Below are positions 18,300-27,269 of a stretch of 64,000 nucleotides of DNA, piece after piece. The notes under the pieces were generated by a model. It was not told where the DNA came from, did no database searches, and saw only the letters and a program-made list of their open reading frames with translations. Origin of the DNA: Candidatus Roseilinea sp. (lineage in GTDB: Bacteria > Chloroflexota > Anaerolineae > J036 > Brachytrichaceae); NCBI GenBank assembly GCA_026003755.1, contig BPHV01000003.1:248001-312000 (forward strand), given 5' to 3'. Numbering within the stretch: position 1 is the first letter of the stretch; each line of letters starts with the position of its first letter. The position numbers and the translations under genes are program-made.

Positions 18300-18515
18300 T
18301 CAATGGCGCCCGCAGGCGCAACTGCCGCCGCATGCGCAGTTGCGGGCTGCCTGTGAATCGCTCGATACCCCGGCGGTGGCGAAGCGCGAGATCAGCCGCC
18401 GCACGCGGTGTTCCCCACATTCCGGGCAGGCGACTTTGCGCTCATCGCGCGCGCTGCGGATGATGCGCTCGAAGGTGGCGCCACACTTGGCGCAGCGGTA
18501 TTCGCGTAGCGCCAT
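18300..18515 (-). CDS. FmdB-type zinc-ribbon protein
   Basis: A 71-residue protein. Residues 1-45 form the FmdB/CxxC-type zinc ribbon: YRCAKCGATFE, then ACPECGEHRVRRLIS. The C-terminus is a Gly/Cys cluster (NCACGGSCACGRH), common in this family. Members are found beside many operons; some are called regulators but the role is not established. The start at 18515 (MALREY) overlaps the stop of the substrate-binding protein gene as TGATG and has GGAAAG upstream, so translation is probably coupled. Confidence 0.8.
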   Translation of the reverse strand: MALREYRCAKCGATFERIIRSARDERKVACPECGEHRVRRLISRFATAGVSSDSQAARNCACGGSCACGRH

Positions 18516-19552
18516 CAGTCTTTCCAGTTGCCGGTCTCCCACTTCTTCAGGAACACGTCGGCCTCTTCCGGCGTGCGCACCAGGTCGAAGCCGGTGTCCA
18601 CGAAGGGCGGGTACTGCTTCTTGTTCACCACGATGTCGTAGAGGATGCCGACCGCGTCGTAGCCCCAGCCGTAGAACTTCTGGCCGATCAGGGCGTGCAC
18701 CAAGCCCTCTTTGAGCAGCTTCAACTCGTTCTCCAAGATGTCCCAGGCGACCACCTTCATGCCGGCCTTCGCTGCGGCCTGGAATTTGGGCATGGCGTTG
18801 ATGTCACCGAACAGCGGCCACGCGCCGGCCATGAAGTAGCCGGCCAGGTCGGGGTTGGCGGTCAGGCGGTTCTCCACGACCTCGATGCCCTTCTGGATGT
18901 CGTCGTTGCACGGGTCGGTGGCCACCCACTGCAACCCGGCCGGATCGGCCACCTCGCGGAATGCGCGGATGCGCGCCTCCAGGTTCTGTGCGCCGGGCAC
19001 GCCGGTGAGGATGGCGTAGGTCTTGTTCGGTTTATCCTTCAGCAGCTCCACCATGATCTCGGCGGCCTTGCGCGCGGCAGCCTCGTTGTCCAGGCTGTAG
19101 AAGGTGATGCGCTTGGAGTTGGGCGAATCCGAGTCCCAGGTGATGACCGGGATGCCGGCGTCCATCGCGCGGTCGATCACCGGCTTGAGCGCGTCGGGGT
19201 CGTTGCACGAGATGCCCATGCCGTCCACCTTGCGCGCGATGGCGGCGTCGAGCAATTCGGCCTGCTTCTGTGCGTCGGCGGATTCGGGGCCGACCCACTC
19301 CACGGTGATGCCCAGCTCCTTGGCCTTATCCTGTGCGCCGCGGCGGGCCACGTCGAACACCGGGTTGTTCACCGCCTTGGGCGACCAGACGAACGTCAGC
19401 GGCTTCTTCTCTGCAGCCGGCGCCGTGGTCGGCTGTGCGGCTTGGGGTGGCGCAGCCGGCGGAGGCGCAGCGCAGCTCGCCAGCGCCACGGCGCCGGCGC
19501 CGATGCCCGCTGCGCGCAGAAAAGTGCGTCGCGAAACTTTCTTCGTGTTCAT
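18515..19552 (-). CDS. Sugar ABC transporter substrate-binding lipoprotein (RbsB-like)
   Basis: A 345-residue periplasmic-binding-fold protein of the ribose/galactose type. The N-terminus has a twin-arginine motif (SRRTFLRAAG) and the lipobox LASC, so it is probably exported folded and lipid-anchored. An Ala/Pro linker follows. The binding domain shows the type I pattern VDGMGISCNDPDAL, PVITWDSDS and VVAWDILEN. It captures a sugar outside the cell for the permease and ATPase encoded upstream. The sugar cannot be told from sequence. The gene order on the minus strand is ATPase, gap, permease, this gene, FmdB-like gene. Confidence 0.9.
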   Translation of the reverse strand: MNTKKVSRRTFLRAAGIGAGAVALASCAAPPPAAPPQAAQPTTAPAAEKKPLTFVWSPKAVNNPVFDVARRGAQDKAKELGITVEWVGPESADAQKQAELLDAAIARKVDGMGISCNDPDALKPVIDRAMDAGIPVITWDSDSPNSKRITFYSLDNEAAARKAAEIMVELLKDKPNKTYAILTGVPGAQNLEARIRAFREVADPAGLQWVATDPCNDDIQKGIEVVENRLTANPDLAGYFMAGAWPLFGDINAMPKFQAAAKAGMKVVAWDILENELKLLKEGLVHALIGQKFYGWGYDAVGILYDIVVNKKQYPPFVDTGFDLVRTPEEADVFLKKWETGNWKD

Positions 19553-19625
19553 GCCAGTCTAACCCTCCTTTTGAACTTCACGAGTGCGACGGGCGACGTC
19601 TGCCCGTCGCCGACTTTAAGGCATA

Positions 19626-20654
19626 TCAAGTTCGCCGTTGGCGCAAGCGGTCAATCAGCGCCGAGAGCAGGATGATGCCGCCGGTGAAGGCTTGTTGCCA
19701 GTAGCTCTCCACGCGCAGCAGCACCAGGGCGTTGTTTAGCACGCCGATCAGAATGGCGCCGAGCACCGCGCCCAGCACCGTGCCACGCCCGCCGGAGAGG
19801 CTCACGCCGCCGATCACCGCTGCGGCAATCACGAACAGCTCGTAGCCCAGCGCCTGCGTCGGCGCGGAGACGCCCAGCCGCGCCACCACCAGCACGCCGC
19901 CTACGCCGGCCAGCGCGCCGGAGAGCACGTACGTCAGCAGCTTCACGCGGTTTACCGGCAGGCCGGTGAGCAGCGCGCTGGTCTCGTTGCCGCCAATCGC
20001 GTAGATGTATGTGCCCCACACATGATACGAGAGGAAAACGGCGACGATGATGGCCAGGATAAGCAGAAAGATGACGGGCGTCGGCACCGGGCCGATGTAG
20101 CCCTGGCCCAGCGCGACAAACTCGATCGGAAAGTTGCGCACCGTCTGGCCGCTGGTCAGGCCGACCACCAGCCCGCGCACCACGCCCAACATGCCCAGCG
20201 TGGCGATGAACGGCACGACTTTCAAGCGCACCACCAATAGCCCGTTGATCAGCCCGACCGTGGCGCCGGCCAGTACGCCCAGGGCGAAGGCGATGGCCGG
20301 CGGCAGCCCGAAGCTCGGCAATTGGTAGGCTGTCGTCCCGCCCAGGCTGACTGCCATCGCTGCGATTAACCCGCTGAAGGCCATGGTCGAGCCGATGGAG
20401 AGGTCAATGCCGCCGGCCAGGATGACCATGGTGACGCCCAGCGCGGCGATGGCGATGTCGGCATTGTTGCGCAGAATGTTGAAGATGTTGTCCGACGTGA
20501 GGAAGGCGCTGCTGCTTTGTGACAGCACCAGACTGAGCGTGAGCAGCACCAGCACAATGCTGGTCTCCGGGCGTTGGAAGATCCGGCGCAGGAGCGATGG
20601 CTGCCGCGCGGTGGTCCTGGCCGCTTTGCGCTCAACTGAAACATTCGTGCTCAT
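19626..20654 (-). CDS. Sugar ABC transporter permease (RbsC-like)
   Basis: A 342-residue permease of the BPD_transp_2 family with about eight to ten membrane segments. LAGGIDLSIGSTMAFSGL and the later VIGGVSLSGGRGTVLGAVLG are the typical family segments. It forms the membrane channel for the RbsA-like ATPase and RbsB-like binding protein. The start at 20654 (MSTNVSVERK) is an ATG; an in-frame TTG 54 nt upstream extends the protein without a membrane segment and is less likely. The upstream spacer to the ATPase gene is unusually long for this kind of operon. Confidence 0.9.
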   Translation of the reverse strand: MSTNVSVERKAARTTARQPSLLRRIFQRPETSIVLVLLTLSLVLSQSSSAFLTSDNIFNILRNNADIAIAALGVTMVILAGGIDLSIGSTMAFSGLIAAMAVSLGGTTAYQLPSFGLPPAIAFALGVLAGATVGLINGLLVVRLKVVPFIATLGMLGVVRGLVVGLTSGQTVRNFPIEFVALGQGYIGPVPTPVIFLLILAIIVAVFLSYHVWGTYIYAIGGNETSALLTGLPVNRVKLLTYVLSGALAGVGGVLVVARLGVSAPTQALGYELFVIAAAVIGGVSLSGGRGTVLGAVLGAILIGVLNNALVLLRVESYWQQAFTGGIILLSALIDRLRQRRT

Positions 20655-21042
20655 ACGGCGACTCAACGGCTTGAGGGATTCTGATTGACCTGATGACCGA
20701 TGCTCCAAGGCTGATTAAACCGGACGTTGACAAAACAGGCACGACTGCGCGTGGACTTGATTCACCACCACCCAAGTCGGAGCGAGAGCCATGCCGTGCC
20801 GTATTATTCAACACTTTGAGCCGCCGTGCACATTCCTTGATTCCGCTGCTCGTTCACCTGAGCGACCGCCGGCTTCTCCCTGTGTTGAACGCGGTCGGCG
20901 CCCTGCTGGTGTGCGCCTGCAAACACAAAACGCGAGATGCATCGGCAGGGGCTGATAACCTCGATCGCTGCCCGGAGGCGGGTGATGCAAACTGGACTGT
21001 GCCACGACCTCCCTCGCCTGATTCTCAGCCCGAACTGAGCGG
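20655..21042. other. 388-nt spacer inside the sugar ABC operon, no gene seen
   Basis: Both strands carry open frames (up to 119 codons at 20693-21052 plus) but their predicted proteins are Pro/Arg/Ser-rich without any recognisable feature and lack ribosome binding sites. The stretch near 20803-20820 (TATTATTCAACAC) is AT-rich and might carry a promoter for the permease on the minus strand. No repeat or hairpin stands out. Confidence 0.4.
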
Positions 21043-22575
21043 TCAGGGCTGACGCATCCCATGCGTAAGTCGTTTGCTGCTGGCCAGCGTCAGTATGCGC
21101 TCCTGGGTGGCTTCGGCGCGGGAGAGTTCGCCCACCAGCCGGCCTTCGCTCATCACCAGTATGCGATCGCTCATGGCCAGCACCTCCGGCAGCTCCGATG
21201 AGATCAGCAAGATGGCCATGCCGCGATGCGCCAGCTCGTCAATCAGGGCGTGAATCTCGGCCTTGGCGCCCACGTCAATGCCGCGCGTGGGTTCGTCGAG
21301 CAGCAGCACGTTGAGGTTGGCGGCCAGCCACTTAGCCAGCACCACCTTTTGCTGGTTGCCGCCGGAGAGCGAGCCGACGAGCAAGTCGGTGCGCGGAGGG
21401 CGCACTTGTAGCTCGTCCACGTAGCGCTGCGCGGTGCGCTCCACCTCCGGCCAACTGATGAACTGCCCGCCGCGCGCCAGTTGGCGCAGCACAGTGAGCG
21501 CGGTGTTGTCCCGCACAGTCATGCCCAGCACCAGCCCTTGCACTTTGCGATCCTCGGGCACGTAACCGATGCCCAGCCGGCGCGCGTCCTGCGGCGAGCG
21601 GATGTGCACCGGCCGGCCGTTCAGCCGGATCGTGCCGCCATCCACGCGGTCGGCGCCGAAGATAGCCCGCGCCACTTCCGTGCGCCCAGAGCCGACCAGC
21701 CCGGCCAGCCCGACCACCTCGCCGGCGCAGATGTGGAAAGTGATGTCCTCGATCACGCCGCGCCGCGTCAAGCCCTCCACCTCCAACACCACCGCGCCCG
21801 GCTGGGCCGGCCGCTTGGGGTAGAGGTTCTCGATCGGGCGGCCCACCATCATCGCGATCAGGCGCGCGTCGCTGGCCTCGGCGATGGGCAGCTCGCCGGC
21901 GTTTTGGCCATCGCGCAGCACCACGACGCGGTCGCAAATGGCGCGCACCTCGTTCAGGCGGTGCGAGACGAACACCACGCCCAGGCCGCGCGCCTTCAGC
22001 CGGCGGACGATCGCGAAGAGGTGTTCCACCTCCTCATCCGGCAGCGCCGAGGTCGGCTCATCCATCACAATCAGCCGGGCGTCGAACGCCAGCGCCTTGG
22101 CGATCTCAGTGAGCTGCTGAAAGGCGACCGACAGCTCGCCAACTTTGCGGCGCGGGTCCAGCCCGACGATGCCGAGCTGCTCGAAGAGCGCCTGTGTCTC
22201 CCGCTCGCGGCGGGCGCGGTCGACGAAGCCCAGCTTGCCCAGCAGCTTGCTCATGCGCTGCGGCCGATGCAAGAAGACGTTCTCGGCGACGGTCTGGTTC
22301 GGCGTGAGGTTCAGCTCTTGGTAGATGACGGCGACGCCCAGCCGCTGGGCGTCCTGCGGGTTGTGGATGGCGACCGGCCGGCCGTCCATGAGGATGTCGC
22401 CCTGGTCGCGGCTGTGCACGCCGGCCAGGATTTTGATGAGCGTGGATTTGCCGGCGCCGTTCTCGCCCAGCAGCCCCACCACCTCGCCGCGGTCCACGGC
22501 GAAGTGCACGTTGTCCAGCGCCTGCGTGCCGCCAAAGCGCTTGCTGATGCCGCGCATCTCCAAGAGCATGGCCAT
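21043..22575 (-). CDS. Sugar ABC transporter ATPase with two nucleotide-binding domains (RbsA-like)
   Basis: About 510 residues with two fused ABC domains. The first has a full Walker A ([12 protein letters not shown]), a degenerate signature ([15 protein letters not shown], where Gly and Gln are usual) and Walker [10 protein letters not shown]. The second has the atypical Walker A of this family ([15 protein letters not shown]), a full [15 protein letters not shown] and Walker [13 protein letters not shown]. It powers import with the permease and binding protein downstream. The ATG at 22575 (MAMLLEMRG) or 22569 is preferred over a TTG-type start at 22611. About 260 nt upstream to the MFS gene hold nothing recognisable. 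Confidence 0.9.
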   Translation of the reverse strand: MAMLLEMRGISKRFGGTQALDNVHFAVDRGEVVGLLGENGAGKSTLIKILAGVHSRDQGDILMDGRPVAIHNPQDAQRLGVAVIYQELNLTPNQTVAENVFLHRPQRMSKLLGKLGFVDRARRERETQALFEQLGIVGLDPRRKVGELSVAFQQLTEIAKALAFDARLIVMDEPTSALPDEEVEHLFAIVRRLKARGLGVVFVSHRLNEVRAICDRVVVLRDGQNAGELPIAEASDARLIAMMVGRPIENLYPKRPAQPGAVVLEVEGLTRRGVIEDITFHICAGEVVGLAGLVGSGRTEVARAIFGADRVDGGTIRLNGRPVHIRSPQDARRLGIGYVPEDRKVQGLVLGMTVRDNTALTVLRQLARGGQFISWPEVERTAQRYVDELQVRPPRTDLLVGSLSGGNQQKVVLAKWLAANLNVLLLDEPTRGIDVGAKAEIHALIDELAHRGMAILLISSELPEVLAMSDRILVMSEGRLVGELSRAEATQERILTLASSKRLTHGMRQP

Positions 22576-22835
22576 CAGCCAGGATTGTAGGGCAACTGCT
22601 CCGCAGGGCAAGGGGGAGCCGTTGGGTGTAGGGCGCGCGCATCGTGTGACGGCGTGGAGGGGGTGTGGCCCAATAGCCGCATGGGCGAAGGATCAGTCGC
22701 GCGCCCGCCTGCGCAGTTGCTTGCCGGCTGGGACGAGCGCTGCCGCCTGAACTTGGTCATGGGCGACCTTAAAAATTTAGATGCGTTTGCCCTCAAAGCT
22801 GGATAGACGCGGCTGACCTGGAGCTGCCGATTCGT

Positions 22836-24008
22836 CTAACGAAGTCCCCTCAATCGCCAGAACATCCCCACCGCCCCGAGCTGAACGACGACCGAGAAGG
22901 CGATGAGCGCCGACAGCGATGCGTCATAGAGCACGCCCATCAGCGCGCTGCCCAGGAACCAGGCAACCCCATAGCCGGTGTTGAAGATGCCGTAGGCCGT
23001 CCCGCGTCGGTCGGCGTGGACCATCCCAGCGACTGCCGCCCGCAGAATGGATTCCTGCGCGCCCATGCCGATGCCCCAAAGCGCCATACCGACGGCTGCT
23101 GCCGGTAAGCCGCCCAGGAAGACCAGCGGCGCAAAGAGCGCGCTCAGCCCCGTTACGGCTGCTAGAACCACGGGTCCGATCCGGTCGAACAGCCGTCCGA
23201 AGACCAATGCCGCAACCGCATCCACGCCCATCGCCACTGCGTACAAAACTGGGATGAGGTTCTGTGGCGCGATGCCATTCTTCTCGAAGTGGAAGGCGAT
23301 CAGGGGGAAATCGGCGAATCCGGCAGCCGCCAGCGCCGCGCCGGCGAGGTAGAGCCAATAGACGCGCGGCAATCCTTGTGGCTTCAGTTGGGGCCGAGCG
23401 ATCTCGAGTTCGCGAGGACGCGGATAGAGCCATCGCGCCAGCAGGAGTGCGCCGATCGCCAGCACAGCCGGAATCGCCAGGACGGCAAAAGCCGCCGGAT
23501 AATCATCGCGCAGGAGCAGCACGGCGGAGACGACGAGCGGCCCGGCTACCGCGCCGATCTGGTCCATGGCCTCGTGCAGGCCGAAGCCCCAACCGCGCCC
23601 GGTGGCCTGGGTGGCGTGTGAGAGCATTGCGTCGCGCGCCGGCGTGCGGATCGCCTTGCCGATGCGCTCGGCTATCATCAGCATCGCGGCGATCTCCCAC
23701 CGGCCGGCCAGCGCCATGAGCGGCGCGGCGAACAAGTTGATAGCGTAGCCGGCGAGGGTGATGGCCCAGTACTGCCGGGTGCGGTCGCTGATTGCGCCGG
23801 AGATCAGACGCAACCCGTAGCCGAGCAGTTCGCCCAACCCTGCTACGATGCCGACGGCCGTGCCGCTCGCGCCAAGCACGGCCAGAAACGGCCCGGCGAT
23901 GCTGCGCGCGCCCTCATACGTCACATCGGCAAACAGGCTGACTAAACCGAGCAGCACGATGAAGCGGATGGCGGTGAGCCGCGTGATGTCTTTGATGTTG
24001 GCGAGCAT
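22836..24008 (-). CDS. MFS transporter
   Basis: A 390-residue major facilitator with about twelve hydrophobic segments. The loop 2-3 signature reads GLRLISGAISDRTRQYWA, close to the GxxxDRxGRR pattern, and there is a second related loop (FGRLFDRIGP). Its substrate is unknown; relatives with this GARSIAGPFLA start are annotated as general MFS efflux proteins. It lies 27 nt after the DUF190 gene, so it is probably part of the crcB unit and could take part in ion or drug resistance. That link rests on gene order only. Confidence 0.82.
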   Translation of the reverse strand: MLANIKDITRLTAIRFIVLLGLVSLFADVTYEGARSIAGPFLAVLGASGTAVGIVAGLGELLGYGLRLISGAISDRTRQYWAITLAGYAINLFAAPLMALAGRWEIAAMLMIAERIGKAIRTPARDAMLSHATQATGRGWGFGLHEAMDQIGAVAGPLVVSAVLLLRDDYPAAFAVLAIPAVLAIGALLLARWLYPRPRELEIARPQLKPQGLPRVYWLYLAGAALAAAGFADFPLIAFHFEKNGIAPQNLIPVLYAVAMGVDAVAALVFGRLFDRIGPVVLAAVTGLSALFAPLVFLGGLPAAAVGMALWGIGMGAQESILRAAVAGMVHADRRGTAYGIFNTGYGVAWFLGSALMGVLYDASLSALIAFSVVVQLGAVGMFWRLRGLR

Positions 24009-24035
24009 GGGGCGTGGGGTTCGGTATCGGTGCTG

Positions 24036-24383
24036 TCAGGGGGTATCGGTGGGTTTGCTTCGGTAGAAACGGATGCGCGCCTTCTCCAGCGTGGCGAGAC
24101 CTTCGCGGATGCTCCCTTCGATGCTGTTGAAGAAGCGCTCCAGCTTCTCCTGCGTGTCAACGATCTCGATGACGATCGGCAGGTCTTCGGACAGTCGCTC
24201 GATCTTGGCGGTGTGGACGCGGCTGTTGGCGCCAAATCCCATGACGCCGCGCAGCACGGTCGCGCCGGCCATGCCCTGGCGCTTGGCCTCGAGCACGATC
24301 CATTCGTAGAGCAGCTTGCCGTCTTTGCGATCACCCTCCCCGATGAAGATGCGCAGCAGATAGCCTTCTTCGGGTAACACCAT
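24036..24383 (-). CDS. DUF190 protein, crcB partner
   Basis: A 115-residue DUF190 protein with the family landmarks LLRIFIGEGDRKDGKLLYEWI near the start in two parts, then GMAGATVLRGVMGFG and LPIVIEIVDTQEKLERF. DUF190 has a PII-like ferredoxin fold and is often found beside crcB; it may regulate the fluoride channel, which is inference from this widespread pairing. It starts 4 nt after the crcB stop, so the two are surely co-transcribed. Confidence 0.85.
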   Translation of the reverse strand: MVLPEEGYLLRIFIGEGDRKDGKLLYEWIVLEAKRQGMAGATVLRGVMGFGANSRVHTAKIERLSEDLPIVIEIVDTQEKLERFFNSIEGSIREGLATLEKARIRFYRSKPTDTP

Positions 24384-24387
24384 CGGT

Positions 24388-24786
24388 TCACCTCCAGATC
24401 AGGGCAGCGACGGCGCGGCCCAACCAAACTGCCAGCAGGCCGAGCACGACTTGCGCCGAGACATTGGCGAACGTGCTCAGCGCCTGGCCGTCGCGCAGCA
24501 GGTTCATGGACTCGTTGGCAAAGGTGGAGAATGTCGTGTATCCGCCCAGCATGCCGGTGAACACGAACAGGCGCGCCTCGGTGGTGAACACGCCGCGCGC
24601 GTCGGCCAGTTGCGACAGCAGGCCGATGATGAAGCAGCCGGTGAGGTTCACGGCCATCGTTCCGTAGGGGAATTGCACGTTCTGCATCACACCCTGCACG
24701 TAGCCGCTGAACAGGTAGCGCAGCACCGCGCCGACGCAGCCGCCTAAGCCCACCAACAACATGCGATTGAGCGCGACGTTATCCAT
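24388..24786 (-). CDS. crcB: Fluoride channel CrcB/FluC
   Basis: A 132-residue membrane protein with four hydrophobic helices and the FluC signatures GGCVGAVLRYL, GTMAVNLTGCF and GGYTTFSTFANE (the Phe-box and the Thr/Ser Na+ site region). It exports fluoride as a dual-topology dimer; a single copy is present, as in homodimeric types. The ATG at 24786 (MDNVALNRML) is chosen because a longer frame begins inside the terminator hairpin of the preceding CDF gene. I looked for a fluoride riboswitch upstream and saw none. Confidence 0.92.
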   Translation of the reverse strand: MDNVALNRMLLVGLGGCVGAVLRYLFSGYVQGVMQNVQFPYGTMAVNLTGCFIIGLLSQLADARGVFTTEARLFVFTGMLGGYTTFSTFANESMNLLRDGQALSTFANVSAQVVLGLLAVWLGRAVAALIWR

Positions 24787-24802
24787 TGCAGCGTCAACAA
24801 CA

Positions 24803-24835
24803 AGCTTCTGCCGCGTAATCACCTCGGCAGAAGCT
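24803..24835 (-). terminator. Hairpin after the CDF transporter gene
   Basis: AGCTTCTGCCG (24803-24813) and CGGCAGAAGCT (24825-24835) form a perfect 11-bp stem, 1 nt after the CDF stop. On the minus strand it is followed by TGTTGTTG rather than a pure T run, so termination may be partial. Confidence 0.6.
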
Positions 24836-24836
24836 A

Positions 24837-25886
24837 TCAGTCAACATTGACGGTTCTCGCGGGGCCTTCTAGTCGCCGACGACAGCGAGCTTCATCGCCG
24901 GACGCGAGTTTACGCCTTGCGTCCGATCCGGTCACTGTTTCATCCATTTGCCTGCCGTTAGGTGGCGCTCCAATCGGTTCGTCGTTGCGCTCCAACGTTT
25001 GGTCGCGCCACGATACCGCATCTTCCAACGGCTCGAGGTGCGTGAACACCGTGGCGTTGGGCAGCGCGCTGCGGATGTCGGCCTCGATGCGCTCCAGCAA
25101 GTGATGGCCGCATTGCACGCTCCACTGGCCCGGCACGAGGATATGCACTGAGATGAAGCTGCGCGCGGCAGCCTGGCGCGTGCGCAACGCATGGTATCGG
25201 ATGCCCTCGCTGTTGGCGTAGCGGTCGAGCACGCCGTACACCTTTGCGACATCGGCTTCTGGCAGGCCGGCGTCGAGCAAGCCATTCGCCGAGCGAGCGA
25301 GCAGTGGGATGCCCATCCGGGCGATGTTGACGGCGACGATCAGCGCAAGGATCGGATCGAGCCAAAGCCAACCGGTGAGTACGACCAGCGCCACGCCGCC
25401 TAGCACGACGACCGAAGTGAGCACGTCGGTGAGCAGATGCTTGGCGTTGGCTTCCAGTGTGATGGAGTTGTATCGCCGGCCCGCGTTGTGCAACACAAGC
25501 GCTGTGCCGAGGTTGATCGACGATGCAACGATGGAGACGGCCAGGCCCAGCCCCGGCTGAGCGATGGGTTGTGGATGCCACAGCCGGTTGAGCGCTGCGA
25601 CGCCGATGCTGATCGCTGCGACGGTGATCAGCCCGCCCTCAATCCCGCTGGAGAAGTATTCGGCTTTGGTATGGCCGTAGGCGTGCTCTTCGTCGGGGGG
25701 GCGCGCGGCCAGCTTTAACATCACCAGCGCCATCAGCGCGCCAGCCAAGTTGATCAGTGATTCGAGCGCATCGGAGAGCAGACCGATGGAGCCCGTGAGC
25801 AGGTAGGCCACGCCCTTCAGGCCAAGGGTGAAGATCGCCGCAGCGATGGAAAGCCATGCGAAGCGCGCCAGCGACGAATGCCACAT
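24837..25886 (-). CDS. Cation diffusion facilitator (CDF) transporter
   Basis: About 349 residues with six membrane helices and a C-terminal cytoplasmic domain. Helix 2 has [10 protein letters not shown] and helix 5 [10 protein letters not shown], the positions of the metal-binding Asp/His residues in CDF proteins, but with Glu and Ser replacing some, so the metal is not clear (Fe, Mn or Zn). [14 protein letters not shown] is typical. The C-terminal region is extended by a basic, low-complexity tail of about 50 residues. The start at 25886 (MWHSSLARF) is preferred; codons further up overlap the divergent HIT gene start at 25918. Confidence 0.87.
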   Translation of the reverse strand: MWHSSLARFAWLSIAAAIFTLGLKGVAYLLTGSIGLLSDALESLINLAGALMALVMLKLAARPPDEEHAYGHTKAEYFSSGIEGGLITVAAISIGVAALNRLWHPQPIAQPGLGLAVSIVASSINLGTALVLHNAGRRYNSITLEANAKHLLTDVLTSVVVLGGVALVVLTGWLWLDPILALIVAVNIARMGIPLLARSANGLLDAGLPEADVAKVYGVLDRYANSEGIRYHALRTRQAAARSFISVHILVPGQWSVQCGHHLLERIEADIRSALPNATVFTHLEPLEDAVSWRDQTLERNDEPIGAPPNGRQMDETVTGSDARRKLASGDEARCRRRLEGPARTVNVD

Positions 25887-25901
25887 GGCGCGATTATCGC
25901 C

Positions 25902-25907
25902 TATAAA
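25902..25907 (+). promoter_or_regulatory. -10-like element before the HIT gene
   Basis: TATAAA lies 10 nt (or TAAAAT 8 nt) before the HIT start codon, implying a very short or absent leader. It also sits in the narrow divergent region with the CDF gene. Confidence 0.45.
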
Positions 25908-25917
25908 ATCGTGTGCC

Positions 25918-26265
25918 ATGCCGACTGACACTCTCTTCGCAAAGATCGCGCGCCGCGAGGTGCCGGCGCAGATCGTGTATCAGGACGAAGTGGTGACGGC
26001 CTTTCACGACATCAATCCCGTTGCCCCAACGCATATCCTGATTATCCCTAACCAAGTCATTCCCACGATGAACGACGCGACGGATGATGACGCGGCGCTG
26101 CTCGGCCGGTTGATGCTGACGGCGCAAAAGATCGCCAAACAGGTGGGTATTGCCGAAAGCGGCTATCGGCTGGTGGTGAACTGCAACCCCGATGGTGGGC
26201 AATCGGTGTATCACCTGCACATCCATCTGCTTGGCGGGCGCAAGATGACCTGGCCGCCCGGTTGA
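25918..26265 (+). CDS. HIT (histidine triad) family nucleotide hydrolase
   Basis: A 115-residue HIT protein of the HINT branch. The catalytic triad is in HLHIHLLGG near the C-terminus; the nucleotide pocket includes [16 protein letters not shown] and [14 protein letters not shown]. Such proteins hydrolyse AMP-amidates (for example AMP-lysine). Length and motifs are complete. The start at 25918 is divergent from the CDF gene and has a -10-like element directly upstream, with no Shine-Dalgarno sequence. Confidence 0.93.
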   Translation: MPTDTLFAKIARREVPAQIVYQDEVVTAFHDINPVAPTHILIIPNQVIPTMNDATDDDAALLGRLMLTAQKIAKQVGIAESGYRLVVNCNPDGGQSVYHLHIHLLGGRKMTWPPG

Positions 26266-26287
26266 TGAGGCCGCGCTGCACGGGAAT

Positions 26288-27214
26288 ATGAAATTCTTGA
26301 TCACGGGCGGCGCTGGCTTCCTCGGCGTCGCGTTGGCAAATGCGCTGGCCCGTCAGGGCCACGTGGTGCGCGTGATTGACGACGTGAGCACAGGCGACCC
26401 ATCGCGCCTCGACCCGGCCGTGCACTTCACGCGCGGCGACGTCAACGATGTCCCCAAACTCTGGTCGCTCTTGCAAGGCGTGGACTGCGCCTATCACCTA
26501 GCGGCCCGTGTGTCGGTGTCTGAATCCATCTTGTATCCGCGCGAGTACAACGCGACGAACGTGGGCGGCACGGTGGCCTTGATCCAGGCGGTGCGCGATG
26601 CCAGCGTGCGTCGGCTCGTGTTCACCTCCTCCGGCGCGATTTACGGCGAGCAGCCCGACGAACACGTGCGCGAGGACGCGATTCCTAACCCGGGCTCACC
26701 CTACGCGGTGAGCAAGCTGGCTGCCGAATACTACGTGAACACCATCGGCGCGCTGTGGGGCATAGACACGGTGATCCTGCGCGTGTTCAACGCCTATGGC
26801 CCCGGCCAGCCGTTGCGCGCCTCGCATCCGCCGGTCGTGCCGGCGGTGATCCGCCAGGCGCTCAGCGGCGGCTCGATCATCGTCCACGGCGACGGCCGAC
26901 AGCAGCGCGACTTCGTCTACGTGGACGATGTGGTGAGCGCGCTGATCGCGGCGGCGACCGCGCCGAACGTCAATCGCCTGATCATCAACGTCGGCAGCGG
27001 CGTGCCCACCAGCATCAACGAGCTGGTGGCGACGGTGGGGCGGGTGATCGGCAAGGAGTTGACCCCGCTGCGCGTGACGGCAGAAAGCGGCGGCGTGTCG
27101 CGTTTGTGCGCCGACCTGCAGCGCGCGCGTGAGCGCCTGGGTTACACGCCGAAGGTCTCATTGGAAGAGGGCATCCGCCGGACGGTTGAGGCGTTCAGGG
27201 CAAGCGGCGCCTGA
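26288..27214 (+). CDS. NAD-dependent nucleotide-sugar epimerase/dehydratase
   Basis: A 308-residue extended short-chain dehydrogenase resembling UDP-glucose 4-epimerases. The NAD motif is GGAGFLGVALANALA, the catalytic Tyr-Lys pair is in SPYAVSKLAAEYY with FTSSGAIYGEQ before it, and RDFVYVDDVV is the usual substrate-side motif. It probably interconverts a nucleotide sugar for cell-surface glycans. It starts 22 nt after the HIT gene and is followed by the ABC exporter pair, though a functional link is not evident. Confidence 0.9.
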   Translation: MKFLITGGAGFLGVALANALARQGHVVRVIDDVSTGDPSRLDPAVHFTRGDVNDVPKLWSLLQGVDCAYHLAARVSVSESILYPREYNATNVGGTVALIQAVRDASVRRLVFTSSGAIYGEQPDEHVREDAIPNPGSPYAVSKLAAEYYVNTIGALWGIDTVILRVFNAYGPGQPLRASHPPVVPAVIRQALSGGSIIVHGDGRQQRDFVYVDDVVSALIAAATAPNVNRLIINVGSGVPTSINELVATVGRVIGKELTPLRVTAESGGVSRLCADLQRARERLGYTPKVSLEEGIRRTVEAFRASGA

Positions 27215-27269
27215 CTGCGGGCGCAGGCCACTCAGTCGCTTCTCATCTGCGCGACCTAACCTGCAAGCC

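Noticed and set aside
20693-21052. 119-codon plus-strand open frame in the spacer of the sugar ABC operon
   Set aside because: Pro/Arg/Ser-rich product without any motif, no ribosome binding site, and opposite to the operon; high-GC DNA often gives such frames.
24787-24840. Fluoride riboswitch before crcB
   Set aside because: The sequence between the CDF stop and the crcB start is a simple 11-bp hairpin and has none of the conserved fluoride-riboswitch segments.
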